Shown piece after piece: positions 1 to 12,574 of a stretch of DNA of 64,000 nt. Under the pieces are notes generated by a model. That model searched no databases. It was given only the letters and a program-made list of their open reading frames with translations, and was not told the origin of the DNA. The position numbers were made by a program, and so were the translations under genes. Each line of letters starts with the position of its first letter. The stretch's first letter is position 1. This DNA comes from Cocos nucifera (lineage: Eukaryota; Streptophyta; Magnoliopsida; Arecales; Arecaceae): positions 1,116,001-1,180,000 of the forward strand of contig QRFJ01000059.1 in NCBI GenBank assembly GCA_006176705.1, written 5' to 3'.

Positions 1-748
1 TTCACTGGTCCTTAGTATTTTTCAAATACTTTAGGATTGTCTTTACAATCTTTCAGTGATTATCAATCAGATCAGACTGATACCTACTCACTATCCCTAA
101 TAAGTATGCCACATCCAGTCCCATACACGTCATGACATACATCATAGAATCCACTACCAAAGCATATGGTATTCTACTCATATGCTTTCTCTCTTGAGAA
201 GTTGTCAGACAATCCCTCTTTGAGAGAGTAATTTCATGGCCTATCAAGAGATAGTCTTTCTTTGAATTTGCCATATTGAACCACTTCAGCACGATATTGA
301 TATACATGGACTAGGACAACCCAAGTAATCTTTTCGATCTATCATTATAGATCTTCATTTTTAGGATGTAGGAAGCTTCATGGAGAATTGAGATGATAGC
401 CAAATCTTTATTTTCTATAGTGTAGGGATGTCATTCTCGATTAAGAGAATATTATCCACATACAATATAAGAAATATTACTACAGAACCATTAGTCCATT
501 TATAGACATAGGGTTCCTCTCCGTTCTTAATGAAGCCATACGTTCTGATAATCTTATCAAAATGCATATTCTAACTTCGAGATACCTGCTTTAATCCATG
601 AATGGATCTCTAAAGCTTGCACACCTTGGACTCGTCTGTGGATGTGAACCCCTTAGGCTATATCATATACATCTCTTCTTCCAACTCTCCATTTAGGAAA
701 GTCATCTTTATATACATTTGCTAGATCTCATAGTTCAGGGATGCTACT
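1..748 (-). pseudogene. pol: Element A reverse transcriptase, C-terminal part (broken)
   Basis: Minus-strand RVT_2-type reverse transcriptase. The longest open stretch (53-307) carries the copia thumb/connection block (GHEITLSKRD, then SQERKHMSRIPYAL, then GIVSRYQSDL), closely matching the same region of elements C (15949-16338) and B (8253-8612). The catalytic box, encoded by the complement of 451-462, reads YVDN instead of YVDD, so the second metal-binding Asp is lost. Frames are interrupted by stops and small indels. The segment ends sharply at 748, where element B begins, and the missing N-terminal side resumes at 11669. The left edge is cut by the window. Confidence 0.87.
744..748. repeat. 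Target-site duplication of element B, left copy (ctact)
   Basis: Five bases directly before the LTR of B. The partner at 11669-11673 reads ctgct, one mismatch. Removing B and one copy restores the reverse-transcriptase reading seen in element C. Confidence 0.75.
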
Positions 749-1671
749 TATTGAAAAATATATCTAAAAGTCAATCGTCAGCTTGTTGACAGTTGAGCTA
801 CATTGTATCTGTAATTGATTCATTATAAATAAAATATATTTTTGATATTTTTCATCATAAAAATATTCATCTTCTAATGAAATTCATTATTATGATGAAG
901 TTCTTAGGATTAGTTAGCTTCGATAAAGAGAAGATTTATTGATTAGTCCTTAAATCTATTCACAACCAAATGATAGGCTATTAATTAGGATGACAGCATC
1001 TATCGAGCATAGATCGCTGTATGCTATATAAGTTAGTTGTCCTCTTAACTAAAGAGTGTGGAGACACTGGTATGGTATATAGATAAGATGTATGGGTACA
1101 TCATCATTGAATGTGACCAACTTCAGAGTATTCTACTATCAAGAATATCTCTGATAACATATAGGTATAAGTATCTCTTAGATCTGAGATCACTTCAGTG
1201 GTTGCAAGCAACTCACTATACTTTAGTAACGGACTAACTGAATTTCTAATTTAGTAATGAAAGGCTTCTGGGCATAGTCAAGTACTTACAAAGTCAGAGT
1301 GTGATCAAGATGAAATTGACCATTCTAAGAGTTGGAGAATAATGTATCATTGTATTTTGATATAGCAAAACCTTGACCAGGGTAATCCATCAGATGGATT
1401 TCGTATTTTGAAATACAATGTGGACAATCTGATTAGGTTGACAGTTGAACTCTGAGGTATCCTACAAGCATTTTGGTCAAGAAAATGAATTATATGAAAA
1501 CTATATCCATATGTGTTCTAAGGATAATATTCTATACATTCGATTTATCCGACCATCGGATACCATTGCTAGATGGTTACTTCGATTAGTACAAAAATAT
1601 ATTCCTATGCTACTGGCCTAGATTCAAATCTATGAGGTCACACATATTAGAACTCATGATTTGATCGGATG

Positions 1672-1769
1672 GTTGATCAATGATTAAGAATCATTCTAGG
1701 GTTAAATAATCAATACAATTGTTGATCAACGATTAAGAATCATTCTAGGGTTAAACAATTAATACGATT
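1672..1769 (+). repeat. 49-bp tandem duplication inside B 5' LTR
   Basis: Two consecutive 49-base units, each beginning GTTGATCAA and containing ATTCTAGGGTTAAA, differ at only a few positions. The right LTR has a single unit around 10110-10165, so the duplication arose after insertion or between LTR copies. Confidence 0.85.
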
Positions 1770-2354
1770 GATGTTTAACTTAGTGTAAGCATTGTAGGAG
1801 GATCGATTAGCAATTTGATTACTAATTGACTTAATTTGATTAAGTCAAAAGACTGACATTAAGTTTAATTAAATATAATTTAATTAAATTTAGTTTTGGC
1901 TTGATTGGATCAAGTTTAATTGACTTATTGGATAAGCTAAGTGCAGGAAAGAACTAGTTCTAATTTAACTAGGACTCCGATCAACCTAATTTTCTAATTT
2001 GATTAAAAAATTAAATTAAAATTAAATATAATTTAATCTAATTTAATTAAATTTTTAATTAAATTAAAATCTTATTTTATTTAGTTGACTTGGTTTTGAT
2101 TTAATTTGATTTGAGAAACTATGTTTGACTAAGTCATAGATGGAATCCTAGTGAGACTAGGATTCCACCTTGCGCCATCTTAGCCCTCCACGCCCCCTAT
2201 GCCTATTTTTTAGGAATTTTTCATGGAAATATCCTTTTCCATGATCTACACACATGCCTCCTCTCTCCCTCTCTTTCTCATATGGTAATTTGGTAGTTGA
2301 CTAAGTCAAAAAGAGAAGTAAGTTTTGATCAAGGATTCTATGAGATAGAATCCT

Positions 2355-2360
2355 TATAAA
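2355..2360 (+). promoter_or_regulatory. Putative TATA box of B 5' LTR
   Basis: TATAAA in the context CCTTATAAACTAAA, kept in the right LTR at 10729-10734. It lies about 940 bp before the LTR end, a plausible U3 promoter position. No transcript evidence is available. Confidence 0.45.
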
Positions 2361-3296
2361 CTAAAACACCTCCTTCTAATTGTGCCATCCACACCTTTAT
2401 TTTCTATGAATTCCATGGTAAAAGAAGAAGTTTTTGTGTGCCCCTATTGCTAGTCCTTGGTAGGAAATAAGGTGGGGGCGCCCAAGAGTTCTTGGGCGCC
2501 CCAACAACTTGCCATATTATGTCCTTTCCTTGTCTGAGTATTTGACCAAACTTGGACTCTGCATATCTTTTTATTTAGAATGAATTTTTGGCTAAAATTT
2601 TCATAGAATATAGACCTTTGAGAGAAATTTAAGGTGTGCAAAAATTAGAGGGAGAGTCTTTGGGCATTGGGGTTCCATAGACACCAAACTAGGTGTCTAG
2701 GTGGGAGCAAAGAGAAGAAGAAGAGGGCCTTCTTCCAGGGTTGCTGTGTTCATCATCTTCCTTCCTTCTTCCTTGGGTTTTCTAAGAGAGTCTCAAATTT
2801 GAAACCTCTTCTTCACCTTCTTCTCATTGAAAGAATCTAAATTTAGAAGAAGAAGACATCTGATCGATCATCGAAGAAAGATCAGCATAATACTAGCATA
2901 CTGTACTAATTTCCTGCATCAAGATTTTTGATCGTGCTCGTGGGCTCATGTGGACGACTCCTAGAGACTGGATGCATGTGCAGCTCACAACTTTATCCTC
3001 AAATCTGGATCAGCAAATTAGAATATCTAACTTGCATAGGTAATAGATCTGATCTATTGGTTTCATAGCTGCATTAGATGTAGTATTTTAACATGTTGAT
3101 GAGATCAACATGTCAATCATTTTTTTATATTTTTAATTTTTGATTTAATATTATACCTTGATCATATAATAAATCTTAGATCTAAGATATTTTTATATTT
3201 ATCTAAATAAATATTTAATTTATTTAAGTCATTCACTGTCTGATCTTGAAAAGTTTCAAGATCGACCCATGAAATCCTAGATCTGGTTCCTTCGAT

Positions 3297-3309
3297 TGGT
3301 ATCAGAGCA
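3297..3309 (+). other. Element B primer-binding site (initiator Met-tRNA type)
   Basis: TGGTATCAGAGCA begins two bases after the LTR end. This is the classic plant copia PBS, complementary to the 3' end of initiator methionine tRNA, where minus-strand DNA synthesis starts. Confidence 0.95.
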
Positions 3310-5207
3310 AGATTCTTTTTACATGATTTTTTTAACTATGTTTAGATTATTTATTGAATTAGATTTAATTTATAATCTAATTATTAAATTTAAATTAAAA
3401 ATTTAGATATCACGAACTGCTATAAGATTGTCCTGCTGTAAGGTTTATCCCTTATAGTGAAAAGGTTATCCTAGTTCATGACGATCTATTTCTAATCATA
3501 AATTTATTAAATTTGATCTAATTTTATTTATAATTTGATAGATTTATAATAATTTTAGATCTAAAAATAAAATTTTTAGATTGCACAGACTGCTATAAGA
3601 TTATCCTACTGTAAGGTTTATAACTTACAGTGAAAAGATTATCCTAGTACGTGCTGATCTAAAATATTGATCATAAAATTTTAGATTAGATCTGAAAGAT
3701 TTTATGATCTAATTAAAAATATTTTAATATAATTTTAACTATCATAAATATGTTAGATTTGATCTATGTTAATTTATGATTGATTGGTGTTGAAATTGTT
3801 TCAATTACATGAACCTGTTTAGATTAGATTTAAAGTAGATTCATATTTATGTTACTTGCATTTTGATTATGAATCAAACATGCAACTTGATTGATAGAAT
3901 CATGTTGTAAAAATATTTTATAAATATAAAAATCATTTTTGAAAAGCTAAACTCCAACGCTCAGCCCAAAACTTAATTAAGAATTAAGAAATTATTTGAT
4001 TAGGATCTAGGATTGTAAATTGAAGATCCTAAGATACGAATTATAATACATTGGATTAAATGGGTTAGTGAGGATTAGATCCATTAATTGGATTAGACCT
4101 AGGATTAGATTAAAGAATGGACTTAATTAAAAAATTGACTAAATCTAATTAATTGTTGTCTTAAATTAGATCAAGAAATTTCTAGATCAATTACAATAGT
4201 CGTAGTTCATCAAGTCCATGTCTTTAATGAGACCTAAGATGAACTTGATTCTTGGCTACGAAGTCTAGCATAAACTATTAGGTTGATCTAATTAAAATTA
4301 ATTAAACTAGTTAGTGTATAAAATAAATTAGATCGATGGTCTTTAATTGGCAGCCCGCTTACCTGGCCATTTTTGATAGTGTCTAAGGCAAGCTTTGGCA
4401 GACCCTCCCATTGATCGAATTTATCTGATCTCTTAGTAAAATTATATTTTGATCGGATCACTTGACCATTCGAGCTGACCCATGTCAACTAGGTAAATCA
4501 GTATGATTGATTTAAGTGCTCCTTGACTAGCCTATTAATGGTCTTCCTTAAGCTGACTTGATGAAGTCAGTAGAAGAATCATGGCAAGCTGGTTCATCTG
4601 ACCTTCCCTCTTCTTTAAAAATTAAATCCTCTAAAATTATTAGGTCTTTAAAATAAATTAGTTATGGTGATAACTAGATCATAGCCTTCCATTAAGTGGA
4701 TGATAATGGATCCATTAGTTGGATAATCATTGGAGGCCCAAAGGCCTGGTTTTTATCGGCTAATGGAATTACCATTCATTATATGATTTCTTGGCTACAT
4801 ATTTCTAAATGGTGGTTAGGTTAGCCAACCAAAGTTGGATCTAATCATTCATTGGTTAGATGGGTCAAGTATGGTCACGTTAATGGTCGGACCTAACTGG
4901 ACCTTTTCAGTGGAGGCCAAAGCCTACTGATTAGGGACTGGGATAAAATTTGATTATTAAAAATTATTTAAAAAAATAATTGATTATGAATCTACCCTTA
5001 GATGTACATGGATTGGCTAACCAAAGTTAGAATAATGTGCAGTTTATATGGATTCTAGTACCCACTAAGGAATTAGGGTAATTTCTTAAATTGGAGGTAG
5101 AGGCTACCAATGTAAATAAAATAATGGGAGAATCTTTTGATTAAAGTTCAAATCTTTAGATTTAATGAATCAATTACTAATTAGATTATGGTTTCTTTTA
5201 TGTAGAT
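3310..5207 (+). other. Element B untranslated leader with duplicated hairpin module
   Basis: About 1.9 kb between PBS and gag with no coding frame of note. Two related modules begin near 3415 and 3588; each has CTGCTATAAGATT, then CTGTAAG with a downstream inverted partner, then a second copy of the direct repeat AAGATTATCCTA or its variant. The second module has a perfect 7-bp stem, CTGTAAG/CTTACAG, around an 8-base loop. Such leaders in retroelements hold packaging and dimerisation signals; that role is inferred. The rest of the leader matches the leaders of elements A and C. Confidence 0.6.
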
Positions 5208-6182
5208 ATGGCCACTTTCCTATCGCTCTGATCATTATTGGACAATAATAAGTTGGTGGGATCCAACTTTAGTAGCTGGTACCAAAAGTTGAAGATAGTT
5301 CTAGAGCATGAACGGATCCTATATGCATTGATGGATCCTGCACCTGAAGAGTTAGCTGTCAATGCACATAATACAGTCAGAGATACTTACCAGAAGTGAC
5401 TCAGTGATCAAACCATGATGCACTGCATCATGCTGGCTGCCATTAGTGATGAGTTTAATCATAGATTTGAGATAGCTTAGCCAAAGGACATGCTTTAAGT
5501 ATTGGAGGATTTTTTTGGCACACCCGATGATGTGGAGAGGCATAAGACTAGTTGTACTATCTTCAATATCAGAATGCGGGATGATGCCTCTGTCACTGAT
5601 TATGTATTGTACATGATCGAGCTGATAGAGTGATTAAGCAAGCTCAATTTTTTCTTGCATAAATAGCTTGGAAAGGATGCAATACTGAACTCATTGCCCA
5701 AATCTTTTATCCCATTCCTTACTCATTTCAGAATAATAAAGCCTAAAGTAGACTACCATGGGTTACTGAGATTACTTCAGAACTTTGAGAAGGATCACCA
5801 ACTCCATAAGGAGTCGATGAACTTAGTGGGAGGTTCATCTTCTAGTTCTCGATCCTTAGGAAAGGAAAGAAGAACAAGAAGAACAAAAGCTAAGATGGTG
5901 CAAGTTCAGACTGAGACATCTGTGCAGGACCAGACCAAAAAGAACAAGCCCAATAAGAGTCAAGCTGAATGCTTCTTTTGCAAGAAGCGAGAGCATTGGA
6001 AAAGAAATTGTCCTCAGTACATTGCCTTTCTAGATCTAAACAAGCAAAGAAAGAAGCAAGCTGTTGTTAGGCAAGATATTTGTATGATAACTCCTAGCAA
6101 TTTCTCTATTTATGATATTACTGACTGGGTATTAGATATCGATAGCCATTACCATATTTGCAATTCATTACAGAGGTTGTAG
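5208..6182 (+). pseudogene. gag: Element B gag, running into the protease start (broken)
   Basis: Copia capsid/nucleocapsid protein in one frame from the ATG at 5208, interrupted by at least six in-frame stops (the first at 5229, another at 5397). The stops sit at places where related copies have Trp, Gln or Arg, so they look like single C-to-T type changes. The gag core (UBN2-like) spans about 5260-5850. A basic, Ser-rich linker follows. A CX2CX4HX4C zinc knuckle (CFFCKKREHWKRNC) is intact at 5970-6011. The frame then enters the protease. Element A and C relatives lack nearly all of this gene, so B shows what they lost. Confidence 0.9.
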
Positions 6183-6540
6183 GTCAGTAGAAGATTCGAG
6201 CAAGGTGAAAGATTTCTGAATGTTGGAGATGGAAGATCAGTTCTAGTTCTAGCTTTAGAAATTCTGAAACTTATATTTAAGTCTCATATCGTTGTTCTTA
6301 GTGATTGTCATTTCTATCCCAGTTTTTTTTTAAATATCATTTCTGTAGGCCTTCTGGTCAAAATGATTATAAAATTTTAATAAAGAAATAAGTTTGTAAT
6401 ATCATTATAAATGATGTTACTATTTTCTATGGACATTTGAACAATGGTGTGTATATATTATCACAACCTGTTAATGTAGTCTATTCCACTGGCAAGCATC
6501 CTGATTAGATAGTGTGTCGGATATCTATTTATGACACTGT
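6117..6540 (+). pseudogene. pol: Element B aspartic protease (inactive)
   Basis: The retroviral-type protease motif lies in the context WVLD-x-x-S-x-x-x-HIC. The expected D-T-G-S reads DIDS at 6135-6146, so the catalytic-loop Gly is lost (GGT to GAT fits one transition). The downstream part (FLNVGDG, then LVLALEILKL) continues for about 200 bp with frameshifts and stops. In copia elements this domain would cut the gag-pol polyprotein. Confidence 0.8.
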
Positions 6541-7509
6541 ATGCCAGGTCATATAAATAAGAATAGGATAAATAGGTTAACTCAAGAGAAAATCCTCGAA
6601 GTCAGTGATTGTGAATCACTTCCAACCTGTGAGTCCTATCTTCTTGGTAAAATGACCAAGTCATCTTTTACTGAAAAAGATGAGAGAGCCACTAAGCTCT
6701 TAGGTCTAGTACATACTGATATATGTGGACCAATGAGCAAAAGTGCTAGAGATGGATATGTCTACTTCATCACTTTCATAGATGATCTATCTAGATATGG
6801 ATATGTCTATCTAATAAAACATAAGTCGAATTCTTTTGAAATGTTCAAACGATTTTGAAGTGAAGTAGAAAAATAAACTGAAAAGAGTATTAAAACTCTT
6901 CAATCTAACCGAGGAGGGGAATACCTTTTTGGTGAGTTTTTTACATATCTAGGAGAGAATGGAATTCTCTTCTAATGGACTCCTTCAAGAACACCATAGC
7001 ATAATGGTGTGTCTAAAATGAGGAATCAAACTCTGTTAGACATGGTCCGATCCATGATGGGTTTTGTCAGCTTGTCGATATCCTTCTGGAGATATATACT
7101 TGAATCGACTTGTTATCTATTAAATAAAATTCCAAGTAAGCCTATAGTTAAGACTCCATATGAGATACGGACAAGACGTAAGTCGGCACTTTCATACCTT
7201 AGGGTTTGGGGGTGCCCGACTTATGTCAAACGATTAATTATAGATAAACTTGGACCTAGATCTGATAAGTGCACATTTATAGCATACCCAAAAGAGACCA
7301 AAGGATACTATTTCTACCATGTTGATGAACAAAAGGTGTTCGTTAGCCTTAAGATAATCTTTTTGAAAAAAAAGTTCCTTGATGAAGGAACTACTGCCTC
7401 TAAGATTGAATTTGATGAAGTTCAACAGGTAGAAAAATCAAAACTTATAGCTAAATCTGAGTTGGATTTGATTAGATCAAATCCAGGCCCAATGTACCTG
7501 CATCATTAA
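6541..7509 (+). pseudogene. pol: Element B integrase (inactive)
   Basis: One frame across 6541-7509 with a few stops (6857 and others). It begins in the GAG-pre-integrase zinc region (GHINKNRINRL, then C-x-x-C near LPTCESYLLGK). The rve core follows. The first catalytic Asp is kept in HTDICGP. The second is Asn (QSNRGGEYL where relatives have SDRGGEY). The catalytic Glu is Lys (GVSKMRNQTLLDM where relatives have GVSERRN). Both losses are G-to-A changes. The C-terminal GKKP-like block (TPYEIRTRRK, LRVWGCPTYVK) is present. A frameshift near 7500 separates it from RT. Confidence 0.9.
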
Positions 7510-8640
7510 GACGATCTGATAAAGTACCGCATCATTTGGATAGATAATATGGTTTCTTGGTCCAAGACAGCGATCCCATCAAACTCGATGAGAACGATGA
7601 GGATCCGATCACCTATATAAATGCTATGTAGAGATCTAATTGTAAGAAATGGCTTGAGGCCTTAAAATTCGAAATAAAGTCCATGAATGTCAATGATGTG
7701 TGAACATTTGTTGACCCACCCGAAGGGATTAAATCCATTGGGTGTAAATGGATCTTCAAAAGAAAAAGAGGCATAGACGAAAAGATGGAGACCTATTAAG
7801 CCCATCTGGTTGTCAAGAGATATCGTCAACGTTATGGTATTAACTATGATGAGATTTTTTTTACTGTGGCAATGCTCAAATTTATTTGGATTATGCTTGT
7901 GATTGCTGTTTATCTAGACTATGAGATCTAGCAGATGAATGTGAAGACAGCTTTTCTAAATGTAGAGTTGACTGAAGAGGTGTATATGATACAATCTGAG
8001 GAATTCACATCTACAGATGAGTCCAAGGTATGCAGGCTTCAGAGATTCATTTATGAAATGAAGCAGGCATCTCGGAGTTGGAACATGCATTTTGATAAAG
8101 TGATCAAACTGTATGGCTTCGTTAAGAATGAAAAAAAACCCTGCATTTTCAAATGGGCAAATGGTCCAACAGTAGTATTTCTTATCTTGCACATGGATGA
8201 CATTCTCTTAATCGAGAATGACATCCCTGCACTGTAGGAAATAAAAGTCTGATTGTCATCACAGTTCTCCATGAAGAATCTGGGTGAAGCAACCTACATC
8301 TTAGGGATGAAGATCTATAGGGATACATCTAAAAGGATGCTTGGGTTATCCCAGTCCACGTACATAGATACTGTGCTGAAGAGGTTAAGCATGAAAAATT
8401 TTAAAAAGGACTATCATCCGATAGATCATGAAATTTCTCTCTATAAGAAGGATTATCCAATAACTCCTGAAGAAAGAGAGCATATGAGTAGAGTTCCATA
8501 TGCTTTGGCAGTGGGATCTATCATGTATGCTATGATATGTACGAGATCAGATGTGGCATACTCACTAGGAGTAGTGAGTAGATACCAGTCTAACCTTGGA
8601 GAAAACCACTAAAAAGTGGTTAAAATCATCCTTAAGTATT
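7509..8640 (+). pseudogene. pol: Element B reverse transcriptase (broken)
   Basis: RVT_2 polymerase in a single frame, different from the INT frame. It opens with the acidic linker (LDENDEDPIT), then the conserved WIFKRK, the NVKTAFLN block (usually DVKTAFLNG; here the first Asp is Asn) and the catalytic box HMDDILL at 8190-8201, where Tyr-Val of YVDD is His-Met but both Asp remain. Two further blocks (8253-8612) carry the thumb and connection. At least six stops interrupt it. It would copy the element RNA into DNA inside the particle; it cannot do so here. Confidence 0.9.
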
Positions 8641-9175
8641 TGAGAAATACTAAAAATCAACGGTTGATTTATGGCAAGTCAGATCTGAAACTTGTGGAGT
8701 TTATAGACTCCAACTTTCAATCTGACCATGATGATAGTAGAAGCATGTTGGGATATATCTTTACCCTAAAAGTAGAGTTATCTACTGAAAAAATTTCAAG
8801 CAGCATACTGTGGCAGACTCTGTTTGTGAAGTAGAGTACATCGCAGCATCAGATGTCGCGAAGGAAGTTATATGGCTAAAAAAATTTATCACCGAGCTTG
8901 GAGTAGCACCCTCCCTAGATGGTCCAGTCCTACTCTACTGCAATAGCACTGGTGCCATAGCTCAGACGAAGGAACCAAAGGCACACCAATGGTCAAAGCA
9001 CATGCTATGCCGCTTCCACCTAATTTGGAAGATCATGGATAGAGGTCATGTCGACCTTCGGAAGATCAACGAAAAGAAAAATCTGACCGACCCCTTTACT
9101 AAAGCATTGGCAATAAAAGAGTTCGACAATCACAAGTCGAAGATGGATATTATATACTATACCGAGTGGTTTTAG
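8641..9175 (+). pseudogene. pol: Element B RNase H (broken)
   Basis: Copia RNase H at the end of pol. The first part (QRLIYGKSDL, then GYIFTL) is in the RT frame; a frameshift near 8800 moves the rest to 8810-9175, which is open to its natural stop. Recognisable blocks are DSVCEVEYIAASDVAKE with the catalytic Glu, YCNSTGAIAQTKEP (usual CDNTGA, so the Asp is Asn), the SKHM...RFHLI block and the ADPFTKAL-like end. It would remove RNA from RNA-DNA hybrids. Confidence 0.9.
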
Positions 9176-9188
9176 AACAAGTGGGAGT
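9176..9188 (+). other. Element B polypurine tract
   Basis: A purine-rich run (AACAAGTGGGAGT) directly before the 3' LTR matches the AAGTGGGAG tract of copia elements that primes plus-strand synthesis. Confidence 0.8.
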
Positions 9189-11668
9189 TATTGAAAAATA
9201 TGTTCTAAAGCTAATCATCAGCCTATTGATAGTTAAGCTACATTATATCTGTAATTGATTCATTAATAAATAAAATATATTTTTGGTATTTTTCATCATA
9301 AAAGTATTCATCTTCTAATGAACTCCATTATTGTGATGAAGTCTTTAGGACTATTTAGCTTTGATAAAGAGAGGATTTATCGATTAGTCCTTAAATTTGT
9401 TCATGACCAAATGATAGGCTATAAATTAGGACGACAGCGTCTGTTGAGCATAGATCGTTATATGCCATATAGGTTGGTTGTCCTCTTAATCAAGAAGTGT
9501 GGAGATACTGGTATGGCATACAAATGAGATGTATAGGTACATCCTCATTGAACGTGACCAACTCCAAAGTATTTTACTGTCGAGAATGTCTCTGATGGGA
9601 TTAGGTATAAGTGTTCCTTAGACCTGAGATCACCCCAGTGGCTTGCAACCAACTCACTATGCTTTGGTACCAGACTAACTGAATTTCTAATTCAGTAACA
9701 GAAGGCTTTTGGGCACAGTCAAGTACTTGCAAAGTCAAAATGTGATCAAGATGGAATTGACTACTCCAAGAGTTAGAGAATAATATATCACTGTATTTCA
9801 ATATAGTAAAATCTTAGCTAGGATAATCCATTAGATAGATTTGGTATTTTGAAATACAATGTGGACAACCTGATCAGAGTTGATAGTTGAACTCTGAGGT
9901 ATCCTATGAGCATTTTGGTCAGGAGGATGAATTATATGGAAACTATATCCGGATGGGTTCTAAAGATGATGTTCTACACATTCGATCTATCCAACCATCG
10001 GGCATCATTACTAGATGGTTACTTAGATTAGTAAAGAAATATGTTTCTATACTACTAACTTAGGTTTGGACCTATGAGGTCACACACATTAGAGCTTATG
10101 ATTCGATCGAATGGTTGATCAACAATTAAGAATCATTCTAGGGTTAAACAATCAATACGATTGATGTTTAACCTAGTGCAAGCATTGTAGGAGGATTGAT
10201 TAGCAATTTAATTGCTAATTAACTTAATTTAATTAAACCAAAAATCTGAGATTAAGTCTAATTAAATAAAATTTAATTAGATTTAGTTTGGGCTTGATTG
10301 GATCAAGTCTAATTGGCTTATTGGATAAGCTAAGTGCAGAAAAGAACTAGTCCTAGTTCAACTAGGACTCCAATCAACCTAATTTTCTAATTTGATTAAA
10401 AAATTAAATTAAAATTAAATCTGATTTACTTAAGTCCTTAATTGGATTAGAATATTATTTTATTTAGTTGACTTGATTTTGATTTAATTTGGTTTGAGAA
10501 ACCATGTTTGACCAAGTCATAGATGGAATCCTAGTGAGACTAGGATTCCACCTTATGCCACCTTAGCCCTCCATGCCTATTTTTTAGGAATTTATCATGG
10601 AAATACTCTTTTCCCTAATCTTCATGCATGCCTCCTTTCTCCCTCTCTTTCTTATATGGTAATTTGGTAGTTGACCAAGTCAAAAAGAGAAGTAAGTTTT
10701 GATCTAGGATTCTATGAGATAGAATTCTTATAAACTTAAACACCTCCTTCTAATTGTGCCACCCACACCTTCTTTATTTTCTCTGAATTCCATGGTAAAA
10801 GAATAAGCTTTTGTGCACCCCTATTATTGGTTTATAGCAGGAAATAAGGTGGAGGCACCCAAGTTGGGTGCCCCAACAACTTGCCATATTATATCCTTTC
10901 CTTGTCTAAGTTTTTGACCAAACTTGGACTCTACATATCTTTTTATTTAGGATAAATTTTTGGCTAAAATATTTGTGAAATATAGATCTTTGAGAGAGCT
11001 TTGAGGTGTGCAAAAATTAGAGGGAGAGAGTCTTTGGACATTGGGGTTCCATAGATACCAAATTAGGTGTCTAGGTAAGAGCAAAGAGAAGAAGAAGAGG
11101 ATCTTCTTCTAGGATTACTGTGTTCATCATCTTCCTTCCTTCTTTCTTGGGTTTTCTAAGAGAGTCTCAGATCTGAAATCTCTTCTCCACCTTCTCCTCT
11201 TTAGAAGAATCCAAATCTAGAAGATGGAGGCATCTGATCGACCATTGAAGAAAGATCAGCACGGTACTAGCATATTGTGCTGATTTTCTGCATCGGGATT
11301 TCTGATCATGCTCATGGGCTCGTGTGGATGACTCCTAGAGGCCGCATGCGTGTGCGGCTCGCAACTTCATCCTAAAGCCTGAATCAATAGGTTAGAATGT
11401 CTAACCTACATAGGTAATAGATCTGATCTATTGGTTTCATAGTTGCATTAGATGTAGTATTGTAACACATTGATGAGATCAATATGTTAATCTTTTCTTT
11501 ATGTTTTTAATTTTTTATTTAATATCATACCTTAATAATATAATAAATCTTAGATCTAGGATATTTTTATATTTATTTAAATAAATATTTAGTTTATTTA
11601 AGTCTTCCATTGTCTAATCTTGACAAATTTTAAGATCTATTTGTGAAACCCTAGATCTGGTTCCTTCA
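9189..11668 (+). repeat. Element B 3' LTR
   Basis: About 2480 bp, collinear with 749-3294. It has a single unit where the left LTR has a 49-bp duplication, and a TATAAA at 10729-10734. By eye the opening 150 bp differ at more than one base in ten; later parts are closer. Confidence 0.9.
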
Positions 11669-11673
11669 CTGCT
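11669..11673. repeat. Target-site duplication of element B, right copy (ctgct)
   Basis: Pairs with ctact at 744-748 with one mismatch. The host reverse-transcriptase text resumes directly after it. Confidence 0.75.
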
Positions 11674-12574
11674 GTCACAAGCATAATCAAAATGGACTTA
11701 AGCATTGCAACCAGAAAAAAATATTTCATCATAGTCAATACTATAATATTGATGATATCTCTTGATAACTATACGGGCTTTATAGGTCTCCATCTTTCCA
11801 TCTGTACCCCTTTCTTTTTTAAAAATCCACTTACACCTAATGGTTTTATCCATTTAGGTGGATCAACCAGTGTCCATACACTATTGACCTTCATAGTCTC
11901 CATTTCAAACTTCATGGCTTCTAACTACTTATCAAAATCGGACCTCTACATAGCATCCATGTAGGTGATTGGATCCTCATCATTCTCATCGAGTTTATTA
12001 GGATCACCATCTCGGACCAAGAAATCGTAGATCTGTCTAACTGACATGATACTCTACCGGATCGCCTCAAGGGTGCCTCTACAGTGGGCTCTAAGTTTGA
12101 TTTTATCAAATCCAGTTCTATAGGTTCACTAGAATATATCAGTTCTTCTATCTATCAAACTTCACTAAGGTCAATATTAGAGGCAGTTGTTTCTTTCCTA
12201 AGAAACTTCTTATCCAAAAAGACTGCCTTATTGCTGATGAACATCTTTTGCTCTTCAGCAAGATAGAAGTAATAACCCCTAGTTTCTTTGGCTTATCCTA
12301 TAAACAAGCATTTAGTGGACCTAGGTCCAAGCTTTTTTGCTTGCAAATGTTTGACATAAGCCAGACATCCTAAAACCTTAAAGTGAGAGAGAGTTGGCCT
12401 ACGCCCAGTCCATATCTCATATGGAGTCTTTGCAACAGACTTGCTCAGAACATTGTTCAAAATATAATAAGCAATTTCAACTGCATAATCTCAAAAGAAA
12501 ATCAACAAACTCATAAATTCTATCATGGACTGAAACATATCTAATAGGATCTGATTTCTCCTTTTAGACATTCC

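Larger units (their letters stand above)
749..3294 (+). repeat. Element B 5' LTR
   Basis: About 2546 bp, matching 9189-11668 from the opening TATTGAAAAATAT to the closing GATCTGGTTCCTTC. It ends immediately before the tRNA primer-binding site. It is longer than the right LTR partly because of a 49-bp tandem duplication (1672-1720 and 1721-1769) that the right LTR lacks. It contains a TATA box at 2355. Small frames inside it are not coding. Confidence 0.9.
749..11668 (+). mobile_element. Element B: full-length Ty1/copia retrotransposon inserted in element A
   Basis: Complete structure on the plus strand: 5' LTR 749-3294, PBS 3297-3309, leader, gag, protease, integrase, reverse transcriptase, RNase H, a purine-rich tract just before 9189, and 3' LTR 9189-11668. 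The order gag-PR-INT-RT-RH is the copia order. The LTR ends read TATTG rather than TGTTG, a decayed terminal dinucleotide. The two LTRs align along their length but with frequent differences by eye, so this is not a recent insertion. All coding domains contain stops, several at Trp, Gln or Arg codons as expected from C-to-T decay of methylated DNA. Confidence 0.92.

Noticed and set aside
2450..2641. Antisense 63-codon frame in B LTR
   Set aside because: Lies in LTR U3/R sequence; the copy in the right LTR is disrupted; no domain.
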